64,000 nt of DNA, taken from NCBI RefSeq assembly GCF_000154225.1, contig NZ_DS264586.1:402527-466526 (forward strand). Reading direction: 5' to 3'. Origin of the DNA: Schaalia dentiphila ATCC 17982. GTDB taxonomy: Bacteria > Actinomycetota > Actinomycetes > Actinomycetales > Actinomycetaceae. A program made the translations under genes and the position numbers. Under the pieces are notes generated by a model. That model searched no databases, was not told the origin of the DNA, and worked only from the letters and a program-made list of their open reading frames with translations. Below are positions 44,987 through 53,018 of this stretch, in pieces (the first letter of the stretch is position 1; each line of letters begins with the position of its first letter).

Positions 44987-45808
44987 ATGACTGCCCTGAC
45001 GCACGAACCGACACCCCTAACCGATCTGCCTCCCGTCACCGCGTGGCTCTCCGACATGGACGGCGTCCTGGTCAAGGAGAATCGGGCGCTTCCGGGCGCG
45101 AACGAGTTCCTCGCCGCTCTGCGCGGGAAGAATATCCCCTTCCTGGTCCTCACCAACAATTCGGTGTTCACGAACCGCGACCTGTCCGCACGCCTGGCGA
45201 ACTCCGGCCTGGACATCCCCGAAGAGAACATCTGGACCTCCGCGAACGCGACGGCCGCGTTCCTGCACCAGCAGTCGCCCGGCTCAACCGCGTACGTCAT
45301 CGGAGAGGCCGGCCTGACCACCGCGATCCACTCCGCGGGATACGTCATGACTGAGATCGATCCCGAGTTCGTGGTGCTCGGCGAGGTGCGTTCCTACGAC
45401 TTCCATGCGCTGACTCACGCGATCCGCCTCATTGAGGGCGGCGCGAAGTTCATCGCGACCAACCCCGACGTGTCTGGCCCCTCCGACGAGGGCACCCTCC
45501 CCGCCTGCGGCGCCATCGCGGCGATGATCACGGCGGCGACCGGGCAGAAACCCTACTTCGTCGGCAAGCCGAACCCCGTCATGATCCGCGCTGGCCTGAA
45601 CAAGATCGGCGCGCACTCCGAGAGCGCCGCAATGGTCGGCGACCGCATGGACACGGACGTGCGCGCTGGCGTCGAGGCCGGCCTGCGCACCCACCTGGTC
45701 CTGTCAGGTTCCACGGCCCGCGAGGACATCAACATTTTCCCGTTCCGCCCCTTCGGCATCCACGAGGGCATCGGCGATCTCATCGAGCTCGTCGAGGCGG
45801 CGCACTGA
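44987..45808 (+). CDS. HAD-IIA family phosphatase (NagD-like)
   Basis: A 273-residue cytoplasmic phosphatase. The HAD motifs are in order: DMDGVLV (nucleophile and acid Asp), VLTNNS, FVGKPNPVM with catalytic Lys, and MVGDRMDTDV. The C2A cap between motifs 1 and 3 is of NagD/4-nitrophenylphosphatase type. Substrates in the family are small phosphates (nucleotides, sugar phosphates). The ATG at 44987 has TAGAAT 6 nt upstream; GGAGG is only 1 nt away, too close to act, so leaderless translation is likely. pyrE follows 26 nt downstream on the same strand, suggesting an operon. Confidence 0.93.
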   Translation: MTALTHEPTPLTDLPPVTAWLSDMDGVLVKENRALPGANEFLAALRGKNIPFLVLTNNSVFTNRDLSARLANSGLDIPEENIWTSANATAAFLHQQSPGSTAYVIGEAGLTTAIHSAGYVMTEIDPEFVVLGEVRSYDFHALTHAIRLIEGGAKFIATNPDVSGPSDEGTLPACGAIAAMITAATGQKPYFVGKPNPVMIRAGLNKIGAHSESAAMVGDRMDTDVRAGVEAGLRTHLVLSGSTAREDINIFPFRPFGIHEGIGDLIELVEAAH

Positions 45809-45834
45809 CTCACACCGATCCGGAAGGAACACCC

Positions 45835-46404
45835 ATGACCAACGATTCCCACAAGGCGCGCCTGGCCACCCTCGTCCAGGAACTCTCCGTCATCCACGAG
45901 AAGGTCACCCTGGCGTCGGGGCGCGAGTCCGACTTCTACGTCGACATGCGCCGATCGACCCTCCACCACGAGGCGGCCCCCCTCATCGGCCACGTCATGC
46001 TGGACCTCCTGGAGGAGTCCGGCTTCGCGGTCGGCGAGGAGTACGTGGCCGTCGGCGGTCTGACGATGGGCGCTGACCCCGTTGCGACCGCGATGATGCA
46101 CGCCGCCGCGTCGCGCGGCCTGGACCTGGACGCATTCGTCGTGCGTAAGGCCGCGAAGGATCACGGCATGAAGCGCCGCATCGAGGGCCCGGACGTCGTG
46201 GGTAAGAACGTCGTCGTCCTCGAGGACACGTCCACGACCGGCGGCTCCCCGCTGGAGGCCGCGCTCACACTGCGCGAGGCCGGCGCGAACGTCGTCGCCG
46301 TCGCCGTCATCGTCGACCGCGCGACGGGCGCGAAGGAGCGTATCGAGGCCGAGGGCTTCCCGTACTTCTACGCGCTGGGCCTGGAGGACATCGGCCTGGC
46401 CTGA
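45835..46404 (+). CDS. pyrE: Orotate phosphoribosyltransferase
   Basis: A 189-residue enzyme of pyrimidine synthesis joining orotate and PRPP to give OMP. The PRPP-binding motif VVVLEDTSTTGGS lies near 122-134. The catalytic-loop Lys/His segment VRKAAKDHGMKRRIEG and the ASGRESDFYVDMRR N-terminal motif are typical. GGAAGGAA precedes the ATG. It is probably co-transcribed with the HAD phosphatase gene. No other pyr genes are in view. Confidence 0.95.
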   Translation: MTNDSHKARLATLVQELSVIHEKVTLASGRESDFYVDMRRSTLHHEAAPLIGHVMLDLLEESGFAVGEEYVAVGGLTMGADPVATAMMHAAASRGLDLDAFVVRKAAKDHGMKRRIEGPDVVGKNVVVLEDTSTTGGSPLEAALTLREAGANVVAVAVIVDRATGAKERIEAEGFPYFYALGLEDIGLA

Positions 46405-46420
46405 TTCTCCGCATGCATTG

Positions 46421-46465
46421 ACGAGGTCGGGGCCGGGTTCTGCGTGAACCCGGCCCCGGCCTCGT
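46421..46465. terminator. Terminator between convergent pyrE and SDR genes
   Basis: 20-bp stem with a 5-6-nt loop; left arm ACGAGGTCGGGGCCGGGTT and right arm ending CCCCGGCCTCGT. Each arm carries a one-mismatch copy of the dispersed 13-mer. Confidence 0.9.
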
Positions 46466-46481
46466 ATCTGTGCGAGCGCCC

Positions 46482-47270
46482 TCACATGTGGGGGACGGAG
46501 CGCATGGCGCACGCGGTCACCCAACGCGGGGCCAGCTTCATGGCGCCCATCGCGACCTTGTAGGGGATGGTGGGGGTGACCTGAACGCGGCCCGCACGCA
46601 CGGCGTCGAGGGCCTCCGTGACGACCTGCTCGGGGCTGGCCATGAGCCAGGAGGGGGTTGCACGCATGTCGACGCCCGCGCGCTCGAAGAACGGTGTGTC
46701 GACAGGGCCGGGGCACACGACTGTGGCCGTGATTCCAGATCCCTTGAGCTCGGCGGCGAGGCCCTCGGTGAAGGCGACGACCCAGGCCTTGTGGGCGGAG
46801 TAGGTGCCCGCGCCCGTGCGCGAGGCGACAGAGCCGACGTTGAGGATGGCGCCGCGTCCGCGCGAGCGCATGGAGATGCCGGCGTGGTGGGCCAGGGTCA
46901 TGACGGCGCGGACCATGACGTTCAGGCCCTTGATTTCGTTCTCAAGGCTGTTGTCCAGGAACTCTGTTCCCAATCCAAAGCCGGCGTTATTGACGAGGAG
47001 GTCCACGGGAGCCAGGTCAGGCTTGTCGCGGTCTTCGGGTCCTCCCACGTCAAGGCGGGCGGCGACGCGTCCGCAGCCGGAGTCGGTGGACAGGTCGGCG
47101 GCGATCACCTCGGCGCGCACGCCGGCGACATTCGCGAGCGAGTCCGCGAGCGCGCACAGGGCGTCTTCGCTGCGCGCGACGAGCACCAGGTCGTGGCCCG
47201 CGGCGGCCAGTTGCCAACAGAATTCTTCACCAATGCCGGAGGTTGCTCCGGTGACCAGCGCTGTTCCCAT
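46482..47270 (-). CDS. Short-chain dehydrogenase/reductase
   Basis: A 262-residue classical SDR. The cofactor loop TGATSGIGE is at 8-16, NNAG is near 95, the catalytic Ser lies in LNVGSVASR, and the YSAHK catalytic Tyr-Lys pair is near 160; PGPVDTPF follows. The Arg after VLVA suggests NADP(H) preference. The substrate is unknown; the group includes acyl- or steroid-type reductases. The ATG at 47270 has TAGACT 6 nt upstream with only pyrimidines between, another leaderless candidate. Confidence 0.92.
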   Translation of the reverse strand: MGTALVTGATSGIGEEFCWQLAAAGHDLVLVARSEDALCALADSLANVAGVRAEVIAADLSTDSGCGRVAARLDVGGPEDRDKPDLAPVDLLVNNAGFGLGTEFLDNSLENEIKGLNVMVRAVMTLAHHAGISMRSRGRGAILNVGSVASRTGAGTYSAHKAWVVAFTEGLAAELKGSGITATVVCPGPVDTPFFERAGVDMRATPSWLMASPEQVVTEALDAVRAGRVQVTPTIPYKVAMGAMKLAPRWVTACAMRSVPHM

Positions 47271-47306
47271 GGGGGAAGTCTAGCGCCGCATGGTGCGCGC
47301 AGCACG

Positions 47307-47345
47307 AAGCCGGGGCGGGAACGCGCGTGCGTCCCACCCCGGCTT
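47307..47345 (-). terminator. Terminator after surface-protein gene
   Basis: 14-bp stem AAGCCGGGGCGGGA/TCCCACCCCGGCTT with one mismatch and an 11-nt loop, 6 nt past the stop. Confidence 0.8.
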
Positions 47346-47351
47346 ACTGTG

Positions 47352-50321
47352 TCATCGGGTCCGGATCAGGTATCCGGCTCCACCGCCGGCGAGGGCCGCC
47401 GGAATGACGAGCAGGACGAGCCAGTAGGGGCTCCATCCACCCGATCGGCCGGTCTCGGCGGCCGCAGCGATCGGTACGGCGCCCGATGCGTCGGCCGTCC
47501 CGTTCTCGGGGGCAGCCACGCCACCGCTCTGCGCGACTTCACCGCTCTGCGCACCGCCCTGGGGCGCAGCCGAGGGGCTCGCGGACGGGGTGGCCGCGGG
47601 AGCCGCCTTCGGGGCGGTCACGGGTGCCGAGCTGGCCGCACCGGTCGTTCCACTTGCCGCTCCGTTGCTGCGAGCAGCCGGAGCGCCGGTCGCGCTACCA
47701 CCGGTCGCAGCGGGGGCTGCGGTACGGGTCGCGCCGGACGAGGCCGGGGTTCCTGCGTTTGTCGCGGACGCTGCGGGCACTCGAACCGGGCCGCCAGTGG
47801 GAGCGGGAGACGGGAAGGGGTGCGGCATCGGTGCAGGATCCGCGGTCGGCGCCGGAGCCGGGTCCATCGTCGGTGCGGGAGCCGGAGCCGGGTCCGTCGT
47901 CGGTGCGGGAGCCGGAGCCGGGTCCGTCGTCGGTGCGGGAGCCGGAGCCGGGTCCATCGTCGGGGCCGGAACCGGAGCGGGGTCCACGCTCGGAGCCGGA
48001 GCGGGTGCAGGATCTGCGGTCGGCGCGGGGGCGGGCGTCGGCTTGGGTGCCGGGGTGGGGACCGGCTCAGGCACCGGGGAGGGCCCGGGCGACGGCGTCG
48101 GAACGGGCTCTTCCTCGACCGGTGCGGGCCGCTCATTGTGGTGTCCGGATCGGACGATCACCGTGAAGGACTGGGGCTCGACGAGGCTGCGTTCGCCGCT
48201 GCGTGCGCCCACCTCGATGCGGTAGGTGCCGGGCGCACTGAAGACCCAGTTGCCGTGCATGTGCGTCGCTTCGGTCGTGTGGACGAGGCCGTCGCCCTTG
48301 GACGAGTCGAAGTGGACCTTCGCGCCCGCACCGAAGGTGCCGCCCTGGAAGAATGCGACGCGGGCGCCTTCGGGGGCCTGCGCGAGGTGCAGGGTCAGGT
48401 CGGCTCCCTCGGGCAGGGCCGCGTAGTCGATGCCCTCAGTGGACAGGCCGGGCCACACGATGTCGCTGTTCTGCGTCTCGGGCAGCACGTACGTGGCGGT
48501 GCCCACCGGTCCGAGCACGTCGTAGCTCGCATCCGACAGGGAGGCGGGGCGCACGAAGCGCGCGTTGGGTGCGACCGTGAGGGTCGTGGAGCCGACAGTG
48601 CGCAGCACGGAGGTGCGCGCGTTGGTCAGGGAGTCATCCTTGACGGCCAGGCCGTAGGTGAGTCCGCCCTCGCCGCTCGCCTGGGTGAGGCGCACGTCCA
48701 GGTGTCCACGCGCGATCTCCACGGGGTCGCTCAGCAGGGACGAGGCCGGGTCCGGTGTTGCGTCGTTTCCGCCGTTATCGGGGGCGGGAGCAGGGGCGGG
48801 CGTCGGGTTCGGAGCGGGTTCGGGCTCTTCGGGGGCGGCGATACCGTCGCGCATCTTGAGCATCGCGGTGAGTCCGACGTGCGGGCCGACGGTGACGTCG
48901 GCGGCGTCAGCGACGGTCATGACCGCGTCGGAGAGGGGGTGGGGGCGCAGGATGACGCGCATGTACATGGGGTCGGACTGGCACACACCGAGGTCCTGGG
49001 TCTTCGTGTCCATGCCGCCCGCACCCAGGGTGCCTTCCATGGAGCACCAGGGGCTGAAATCCCACTTGGATTCGAGGAACTCGATCTTGTAGGTGGCGCG
49101 CAGGGTCGGGTCGTTGGCGCGCACCGTGGCGGTGTACTGGTCGGTCGAGCCGGGAATGAGGTCGTAGGAGACCTCGACGCGGCGCGAGGAGATCGGCAGG
49201 TGGTCGGGGTTCCAGACGGGTGCAGGGTCCGGGTTGGAGGGGCCGAGGATCGTGTCGGTGCCACCGACGGTAACGGGTTCGGTGTCCTTCTGGGAGTACT
49301 GAACGGTCTGCGAGATCCAGCGAGCCGAGGCAGAGTCGCCGGGAATGTAAATCGCCTGGACGGCAGCAGCATCGGCGCCCAGCAGCTCGGAGACCGTCGC
49401 TCGGCCACCGTCAACGGGAACCTCGGTCAGGAAGTAGCCATTGACGGTGATCCACGCGCGGCCCTTGTCGGTGGTGACACCCGTGTCGATCGTAATGTCG
49501 GTCAGGTGATTGTCGCCGGGGTGCTCGCGTTCGGCGTGGTGGGACAGGGTGAGCGTCGGGGTAGCCGCGTTGCCGTCGGTGCGTTCAGCGCGCGCCGCGT
49601 TGTACGCGGATTCGATGTCCTTGATAGTGCCTTCGGTGGGGTTCGCGCCGCCGACCTGCCAGACCAGAGGCGTGATCGGCGAGGAGTAGATAGCGGTGCC
49701 GTCGGCACTGCGAGCGGTCATCTTATAGTTCGCGACGTAGCGACCCGGCTGCGTGAAGGTCGTGTACAGGTGCGTGTGGCGCGGGTTGTAGACGCTTCGG
49801 TATGCGGTGTCGTGACTGGAGAGGAAGCGGTTCACGCTGTCGCCGTTGTCGATGAACATCTCCATGCGACCCGGGCCGTCGACGCTGATGAGGTCGAGCG
49901 TGTAGGTCTCGCCCTCGAACTTGTCGGTGTCTCCGATTTCGCCGGCTCCGAGGCCTGCCCAGATGGGCGTGTTACCGGGGCCAGGATTCTGGGGCGCAGC
50001 GTTCAGGACGGTACCCTCGGCACCCAGGAAGGCCAGGTCGGGGCGCTTCGCCGGGATGACGAGCTGCGACTTCGCCTCGTCTTTTTCGCCGGTGCCGGTC
50101 CACGCCTTGGGGATCCACAGAGCGGTCTTCTCCATCGGCATGTTGATGGTGTTCAGGGAGAAGCTGTTGGTGTCGTCATGCCAGACGGGGATGGGTGCAT
50201 CAACGTGCTGTCCGGTAACGATCCATTCCTTGTCCTGGTCGGGACCGGCCCACGCGGCGGCGGGGGTCAATGCCAGGAAGAGGGCGAGCGCAGCCGTGCT
50301 GATGCGTCGCAGGTGTGACAT
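47352..50321 (-). CDS. Large surface protein with TIGR03769-type repeats and C-terminal anchor helix
   Basis: A 989-residue exported protein. The signal peptide (about 1-25) ends AAAWA. Two copies of the actinobacterial surface-anchored motif are visible: HTHLYTTFTQPGRYVANY near 185 and THMHGNWVFSAPGTYRIEV near 687. These repeats accompany anchored-repeat metal ABC transporters in related genomes, and their paired histidines could bind zinc. Residues about 740-835 are Pro/Ala-rich with five or so 10-residue repeats (PAPAPTTDPA), a wall-spanning stalk. A final helix and RTR tail anchor it; no LPXTG motif is present. AAAAGG precedes the ATG at 50321. A Zur-like box lies 30 nt upstream. Confidence 0.85.
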   Translation of the reverse strand: MSHLRRISTAALALFLALTPAAAWAGPDQDKEWIVTGQHVDAPIPVWHDDTNSFSLNTINMPMEKTALWIPKAWTGTGEKDEAKSQLVIPAKRPDLAFLGAEGTVLNAAPQNPGPGNTPIWAGLGAGEIGDTDKFEGETYTLDLISVDGPGRMEMFIDNGDSVNRFLSSHDTAYRSVYNPRHTHLYTTFTQPGRYVANYKMTARSADGTAIYSSPITPLVWQVGGANPTEGTIKDIESAYNAARAERTDGNAATPTLTLSHHAEREHPGDNHLTDITIDTGVTTDKGRAWITVNGYFLTEVPVDGGRATVSELLGADAAAVQAIYIPGDSASARWISQTVQYSQKDTEPVTVGGTDTILGPSNPDPAPVWNPDHLPISSRRVEVSYDLIPGSTDQYTATVRANDPTLRATYKIEFLESKWDFSPWCSMEGTLGAGGMDTKTQDLGVCQSDPMYMRVILRPHPLSDAVMTVADAADVTVGPHVGLTAMLKMRDGIAAPEEPEPAPNPTPAPAPAPDNGGNDATPDPASSLLSDPVEIARGHLDVRLTQASGEGGLTYGLAVKDDSLTNARTSVLRTVGSTTLTVAPNARFVRPASLSDASYDVLGPVGTATYVLPETQNSDIVWPGLSTEGIDYAALPEGADLTLHLAQAPEGARVAFFQGGTFGAGAKVHFDSSKGDGLVHTTEATHMHGNWVFSAPGTYRIEVGARSGERSLVEPQSFTVIVRSGHHNERPAPVEEEPVPTPSPGPSPVPEPVPTPAPKPTPAPAPTADPAPAPAPSVDPAPVPAPTMDPAPAPAPTTDPAPAPAPTTDPAPAPAPTMDPAPAPTADPAPMPHPFPSPAPTGGPVRVPAASATNAGTPASSGATRTAAPAATGGSATGAPAARSNGAASGTTGAASSAPVTAPKAAPAATPSASPSAAPQGGAQSGEVAQSGGVAAPENGTADASGAVPIAAAAETGRSGGWSPYWLVLLVIPAALAGGGAGYLIRTR
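47737..47749 (+). repeat. Dispersed 13-mer, exact, inside the surface-protein gene
   Basis: GACGAGGCCGGGG on the strand opposite to the coding strand, in the Ala/Thr-rich tail. A near copy (GACGAGGCCGGGT) lies at 48739-48751 in the same gene. Confidence 0.65.
47835..48040 (-). repeat. 30-nt tandem coding repeats
   Basis: Roughly five to six 30-nt units encoding the PAPAPTTDPA-type decapeptide of the wall-spanning region; the middle units are nearly identical. Copy number is likely variable between strains. Confidence 0.85.
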
Positions 50322-50349
50322 TCGAGTGCCTTTTCTAGCTATGTTGTAG

Positions 50350-50366
50350 GTGAGAATCATTATCAC
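50350..50366. promoter_or_regulatory. Zur/Fur-type box upstream of the surface-protein gene
   Basis: GTGAGAATCATTATCAC, an imperfect palindrome with core TGANAATNATTNTCA, which matches the general Zur/Fur pattern (compare TGATAATGATTATCA-like sites). It lies 29 nt before the surface-protein ATG, placing it over the promoter. Confidence 0.7.
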
Positions 50367-50460
50367 TCTAAATAAGCTCACACACAACTCACACCGATCA
50401 GGCTTGTTTCACGCGTGTTTCACGCGGCCTCCTCTCTTCCCCGCAGATAGGCTCGACCCC

Positions 50461-51276
50461 ATGAGATTTGCGACCTGGAATGTCAACTCCATCCGCACGC
50501 GCGTCGACCGCGTTATTGCTTTCCTCGAGCGCTCTGGTACGGACGTGCTGGCCATGCAGGAAATTAAGTGCCGCCCCGACCAGTTCCCGACGGAAGCCTT
50601 TGAGGAGGCCGGTTACCACGTCGCCATCCACGGTCTCAACCAGTGGAACGGCGTCGCTGTCGCTTCCCGTCTGCCCATCCTGGATGTGCAGGACCACTTC
50701 CCCACCCAGCCCGCCTTTGGCGAACCGCCCGTGGTCGAAGCTCGCGCGCTCGGCGTCACCATCGACACGACTGACACACTCCCCTCCGAGGATAGGCAGG
50801 CCTCGTCGATGACGATCTGGAGCCTGTACGTGCCCAACGGCCGCGAGCTCACGCACGCGCACTACGCCTACAAGCTGGAGTGGCTCGCGAACCTCGCCGA
50901 GCAGGGCCGCGGCTGGCTCACCGACCCGAGCGCCCTGATTGCCCTCGTCGGCGACTGGAACGTCGCCCCCATGGACGAGGACGTATGGGACATGAGCGCC
51001 TTCGAGGGAGCCACGCACGTGTCGGCGCCCGAGCGCGAGGCCTTCGCCGCTTTCGCCGCGGACGGCTGGGTTGAGGTCACGCGCGAGCGCGTCACAAACT
51101 ACACCTACTGGGACTACCAGAAGCTGCGCTTCCCCAAGAACGAGGGCATGCGCATCGACTTCGCCTACTGCTCGCCGGCCCTCGCTGCGCGCGTGAGCGG
51201 CGCACAGATCGACCGCGACGAGCGCAAGGGCAAGGGTGCGTCCGACCACGTGCCCGTCATCGTCGACGTCGACTAA
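50461..51276 (+). CDS. xth: Exodeoxyribonuclease III (AP endonuclease)
   Basis: A 271-residue exonuclease III/ExoA-type repair enzyme cutting at abasic sites. MRFATWNVNSIRTR, LAMQEIKCRPDQFP (metal-binding Glu), GDWNVAPMDEDVWD (catalytic Asp-Asn pair) and the C-terminal SDHVPVI (catalytic Asp-His) are intact. An extra insertion near residue 95-110 is common in actinobacterial forms. The ATG at 50461 has TAGGCT 7 nt upstream and no Shine-Dalgarno. It is divergent from the surface-protein gene. Confidence 0.95.
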   Translation: MRFATWNVNSIRTRVDRVIAFLERSGTDVLAMQEIKCRPDQFPTEAFEEAGYHVAIHGLNQWNGVAVASRLPILDVQDHFPTQPAFGEPPVVEARALGVTIDTTDTLPSEDRQASSMTIWSLYVPNGRELTHAHYAYKLEWLANLAEQGRGWLTDPSALIALVGDWNVAPMDEDVWDMSAFEGATHVSAPEREAFAAFAADGWVEVTRERVTNYTYWDYQKLRFPKNEGMRIDFAYCSPALAARVSGAQIDRDERKGKGASDHVPVIVDVD

Positions 51277-51316
51277 GAGGCGAACGAGGCCGGAACTCAG
51301 CCGGCCGATATGGGTC

Positions 51317-51342
51317 GAGGCCTGGGCGCGCGCCCAGGCCTC
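51317..51342. terminator. Terminator between xth and the serine hydrolase gene
   Basis: Perfect 26-nt palindrome GAGGCCTGGGCGC and complement between convergent genes. Confidence 0.85.
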
Positions 51343-51354
51343 GTTCCGTATCGA

Positions 51355-52158
51355 TTAGGCGTGCTCGCGCGCGAGGCGCAGCAACTCTGCATTGAGGGCT
51401 GACCAGTTGTCGTGATGCCACAGCCCGAAATGCTCCGCGCCAACAAAGGCGGCGCTGGCACGAAGGTCACGGTCCGCCCACACGAACGAGCCGGATTGTC
51501 CGAAGTGCCCGATCGTGCGCGGGGAGGCGTCGGGCGCGGTCCAGTGCGGCGACTTCTCACCGCGAATCTCGAGGCCGAGGCCCCACGGGCAGGGATTGAA
51601 ACGCCCGTAGCCAGGCACAACGCCAGCGAGCGCAGGAAACTGCGACAGAGCGGCAAGCGCAGCCAACGGTCCACTCAGCAACGTTGGGCGTGCGAGCTCG
51701 GCACCGAAGAGGCTGACGTCGGACGCACTGGCGACCCCCGCATGAGCGGGGCTACCGGGAATATCGGCCGTCGCCATGCCGAGCGGCTCAAAGACCGTCT
51801 CGCGCACCCACTGCGCAATGCCGACGCCGGTCGCAGCCTCGATCACCTCGCCGAGGACGTCGAAGCCCTCGTTCGAGTAGATCCGTCGCTTCTCCGGAGC
51901 AGCGACGGGGCGACGCCCCTCGAACGGCAGGCCCGAGGCGTGAGCCAGCAGGTGCCGGACCGTCGAACCCTCAGGACCCGCGGGATCATCGAGGGAAACC
52001 AGGCCTCGTTCGACCGCGACCAACACCGACCACGCGACGATCGGCTTGGTTACCGACGCGAGCGGGAAAACACGATCGACGTCTCCGTACGTATAGACGA
52101 CGTCGCCCCCGACACGAAGGACGAGGGCGACATCAAAGGATGGCAGTGGGCCGATCAC
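51355..52158 (-). CDS. Beta-lactamase-family serine hydrolase
   Basis: A 267-residue protein of the class C beta-lactamase/DD-peptidase fold. The nucleophile motif SVTK is at 35-38, the YSN motif at 94-96, and HFGQSGSF near 222 takes the place of KTG. It lacks a signal peptide, so it is probably a cytoplasmic esterase or peptidase rather than a resistance enzyme. The GTG start overlaps the stop of the TetR gene as GTGA, so the two are coupled and the regulator may control it. Substrate unknown. Confidence 0.87.
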   Translation of the reverse strand: MIGPLPSFDVALVLRVGGDVVYTYGDVDRVFPLASVTKPIVAWSVLVAVERGLVSLDDPAGPEGSTVRHLLAHASGLPFEGRRPVAAPEKRRIYSNEGFDVLGEVIEAATGVGIAQWVRETVFEPLGMATADIPGSPAHAGVASASDVSLFGAELARPTLLSGPLAALAALSQFPALAGVVPGYGRFNPCPWGLGLEIRGEKSPHWTAPDASPRTIGHFGQSGSFVWADRDLRASAAFVGAEHFGLWHHDNWSALNAELLRLAREHA

Positions 52159-52943
52159 GCGGTGGCCTCCGGAGCCGGAGCCACACCTGCCTCGGCGGCT
52201 GCTGTGGTCTTTTCACTGATCTTACGCAGGGTGCGCGCGTAAACTTCTGCGACCTCCTCGGGGACCGAGGCCCCGAGCTGCAGCACGTAGTGCGCAGGCA
52301 GACGCAGGAGCTGCACACACACAGCGAGGAAGTCCGCGACGAACTCACGAGCGTCGATCGGCTCGTCGTTGTAACGAGCCGAGACGACGGAGCCGTACCA
52401 GTAGCGAATGAGGATCCTCGCAAGCGTACGAGGAGTCGTACCAATTGCGGCACCCTCCTCGTCCACGAAGGTCTGGATCATCGCAGTGAGGGTTTCCTCC
52501 ATCTGCTGGGTGCGGTACTTGTAGTGTGCGTGTGCAGGGTGCGCCTCAGAGGAGGACTCCGCCCACAGGACACAGTCCAGTGCGATGGCCGCATCGGCGC
52601 CGGGCTTTATGGCGAAGCGCATTTCCCCGACTGCCCAGTCAACAAACGAGCCCACGGTGATACCGCCCTCGTCGAACCCGCCTTCGGTCTCATCGTTAAT
52701 GGAAACGTCGAAGAGTGCGTTCATCTCCTCGTGACGCTGAATCGCGCTGCGCAGGATGGCTTCCTTCGAGGGGAAGTGATAGACCACCGCGGGGTGCGAA
52801 ATGCCGACTCGGCGACCAAGGTCACGCAGGGAAAAGCCGTTATAGCCTCGCTCTGCAATCAGAACCATCGCTGCTGAGAGGATGGATTCACGCGTCGCCT
52901 GTCCTACGGAGTAGGCGCCACGGGCCTTCCTCTGGGTTGTCAT
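52155..52943 (-). CDS. TetR/AcrR-family transcriptional regulator
   Basis: A 262-residue regulator, longer than the usual 190-220. The helix-turn-helix (about 17-63) reads ILSAAMVLIAERGYNGFSL, then VGISHPAVVYHFPSKEAIL. The C-terminal ligand domain is helical and ends in an Ala/Pro/Glu tail. CAGGAGA precedes the ATG at 52943. It is coupled to the downstream serine hydrolase gene. Ligand and other targets are unknown. Confidence 0.92.
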   Translation of the reverse strand: MTTQRKARGAYSVGQATRESILSAAMVLIAERGYNGFSLRDLGRRVGISHPAVVYHFPSKEAILRSAIQRHEEMNALFDVSINDETEGGFDEGGITVGSFVDWAVGEMRFAIKPGADAAIALDCVLWAESSSEAHPAHAHYKYRTQQMEETLTAMIQTFVDEEGAAIGTTPRTLARILIRYWYGSVVSARYNDEPIDAREFVADFLAVCVQLLRLPAHYVLQLGASVPEEVAEVYARTLRKISEKTTAAAEAGVAPAPEATA

Positions 52944-53018
52944 ATCATCTCCTGCTGTTGCGGGCACCACATACCGAGCGCCCGAAATACACACTGGTAG
53001 TCAGTGTACCGCGCAATC

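Noticed and set aside
47835..48040. Possible CRISPR-like repeats
   Set aside because: The 30-nt units have no spacers and are in-frame codons for a Pro/Ala decapeptide repeat.
46470..50318. Very long open frame (1282 codons) on the plus strand opposite the surface-protein gene
   Set aside because: It is the antisense shadow of a GC-rich, repeat-containing gene. Its product is Arg/Gly/Asp low-complexity with no domain, whereas the minus-strand product has a signal peptide, repeats and an anchor helix.
51355..52158. Antibiotic-resistance beta-lactamase
   Set aside because: The fold and SxxK/YxN motifs are present, but there is no signal peptide and the KTG position is changed; a cytoplasmic esterase or peptidase is more likely.
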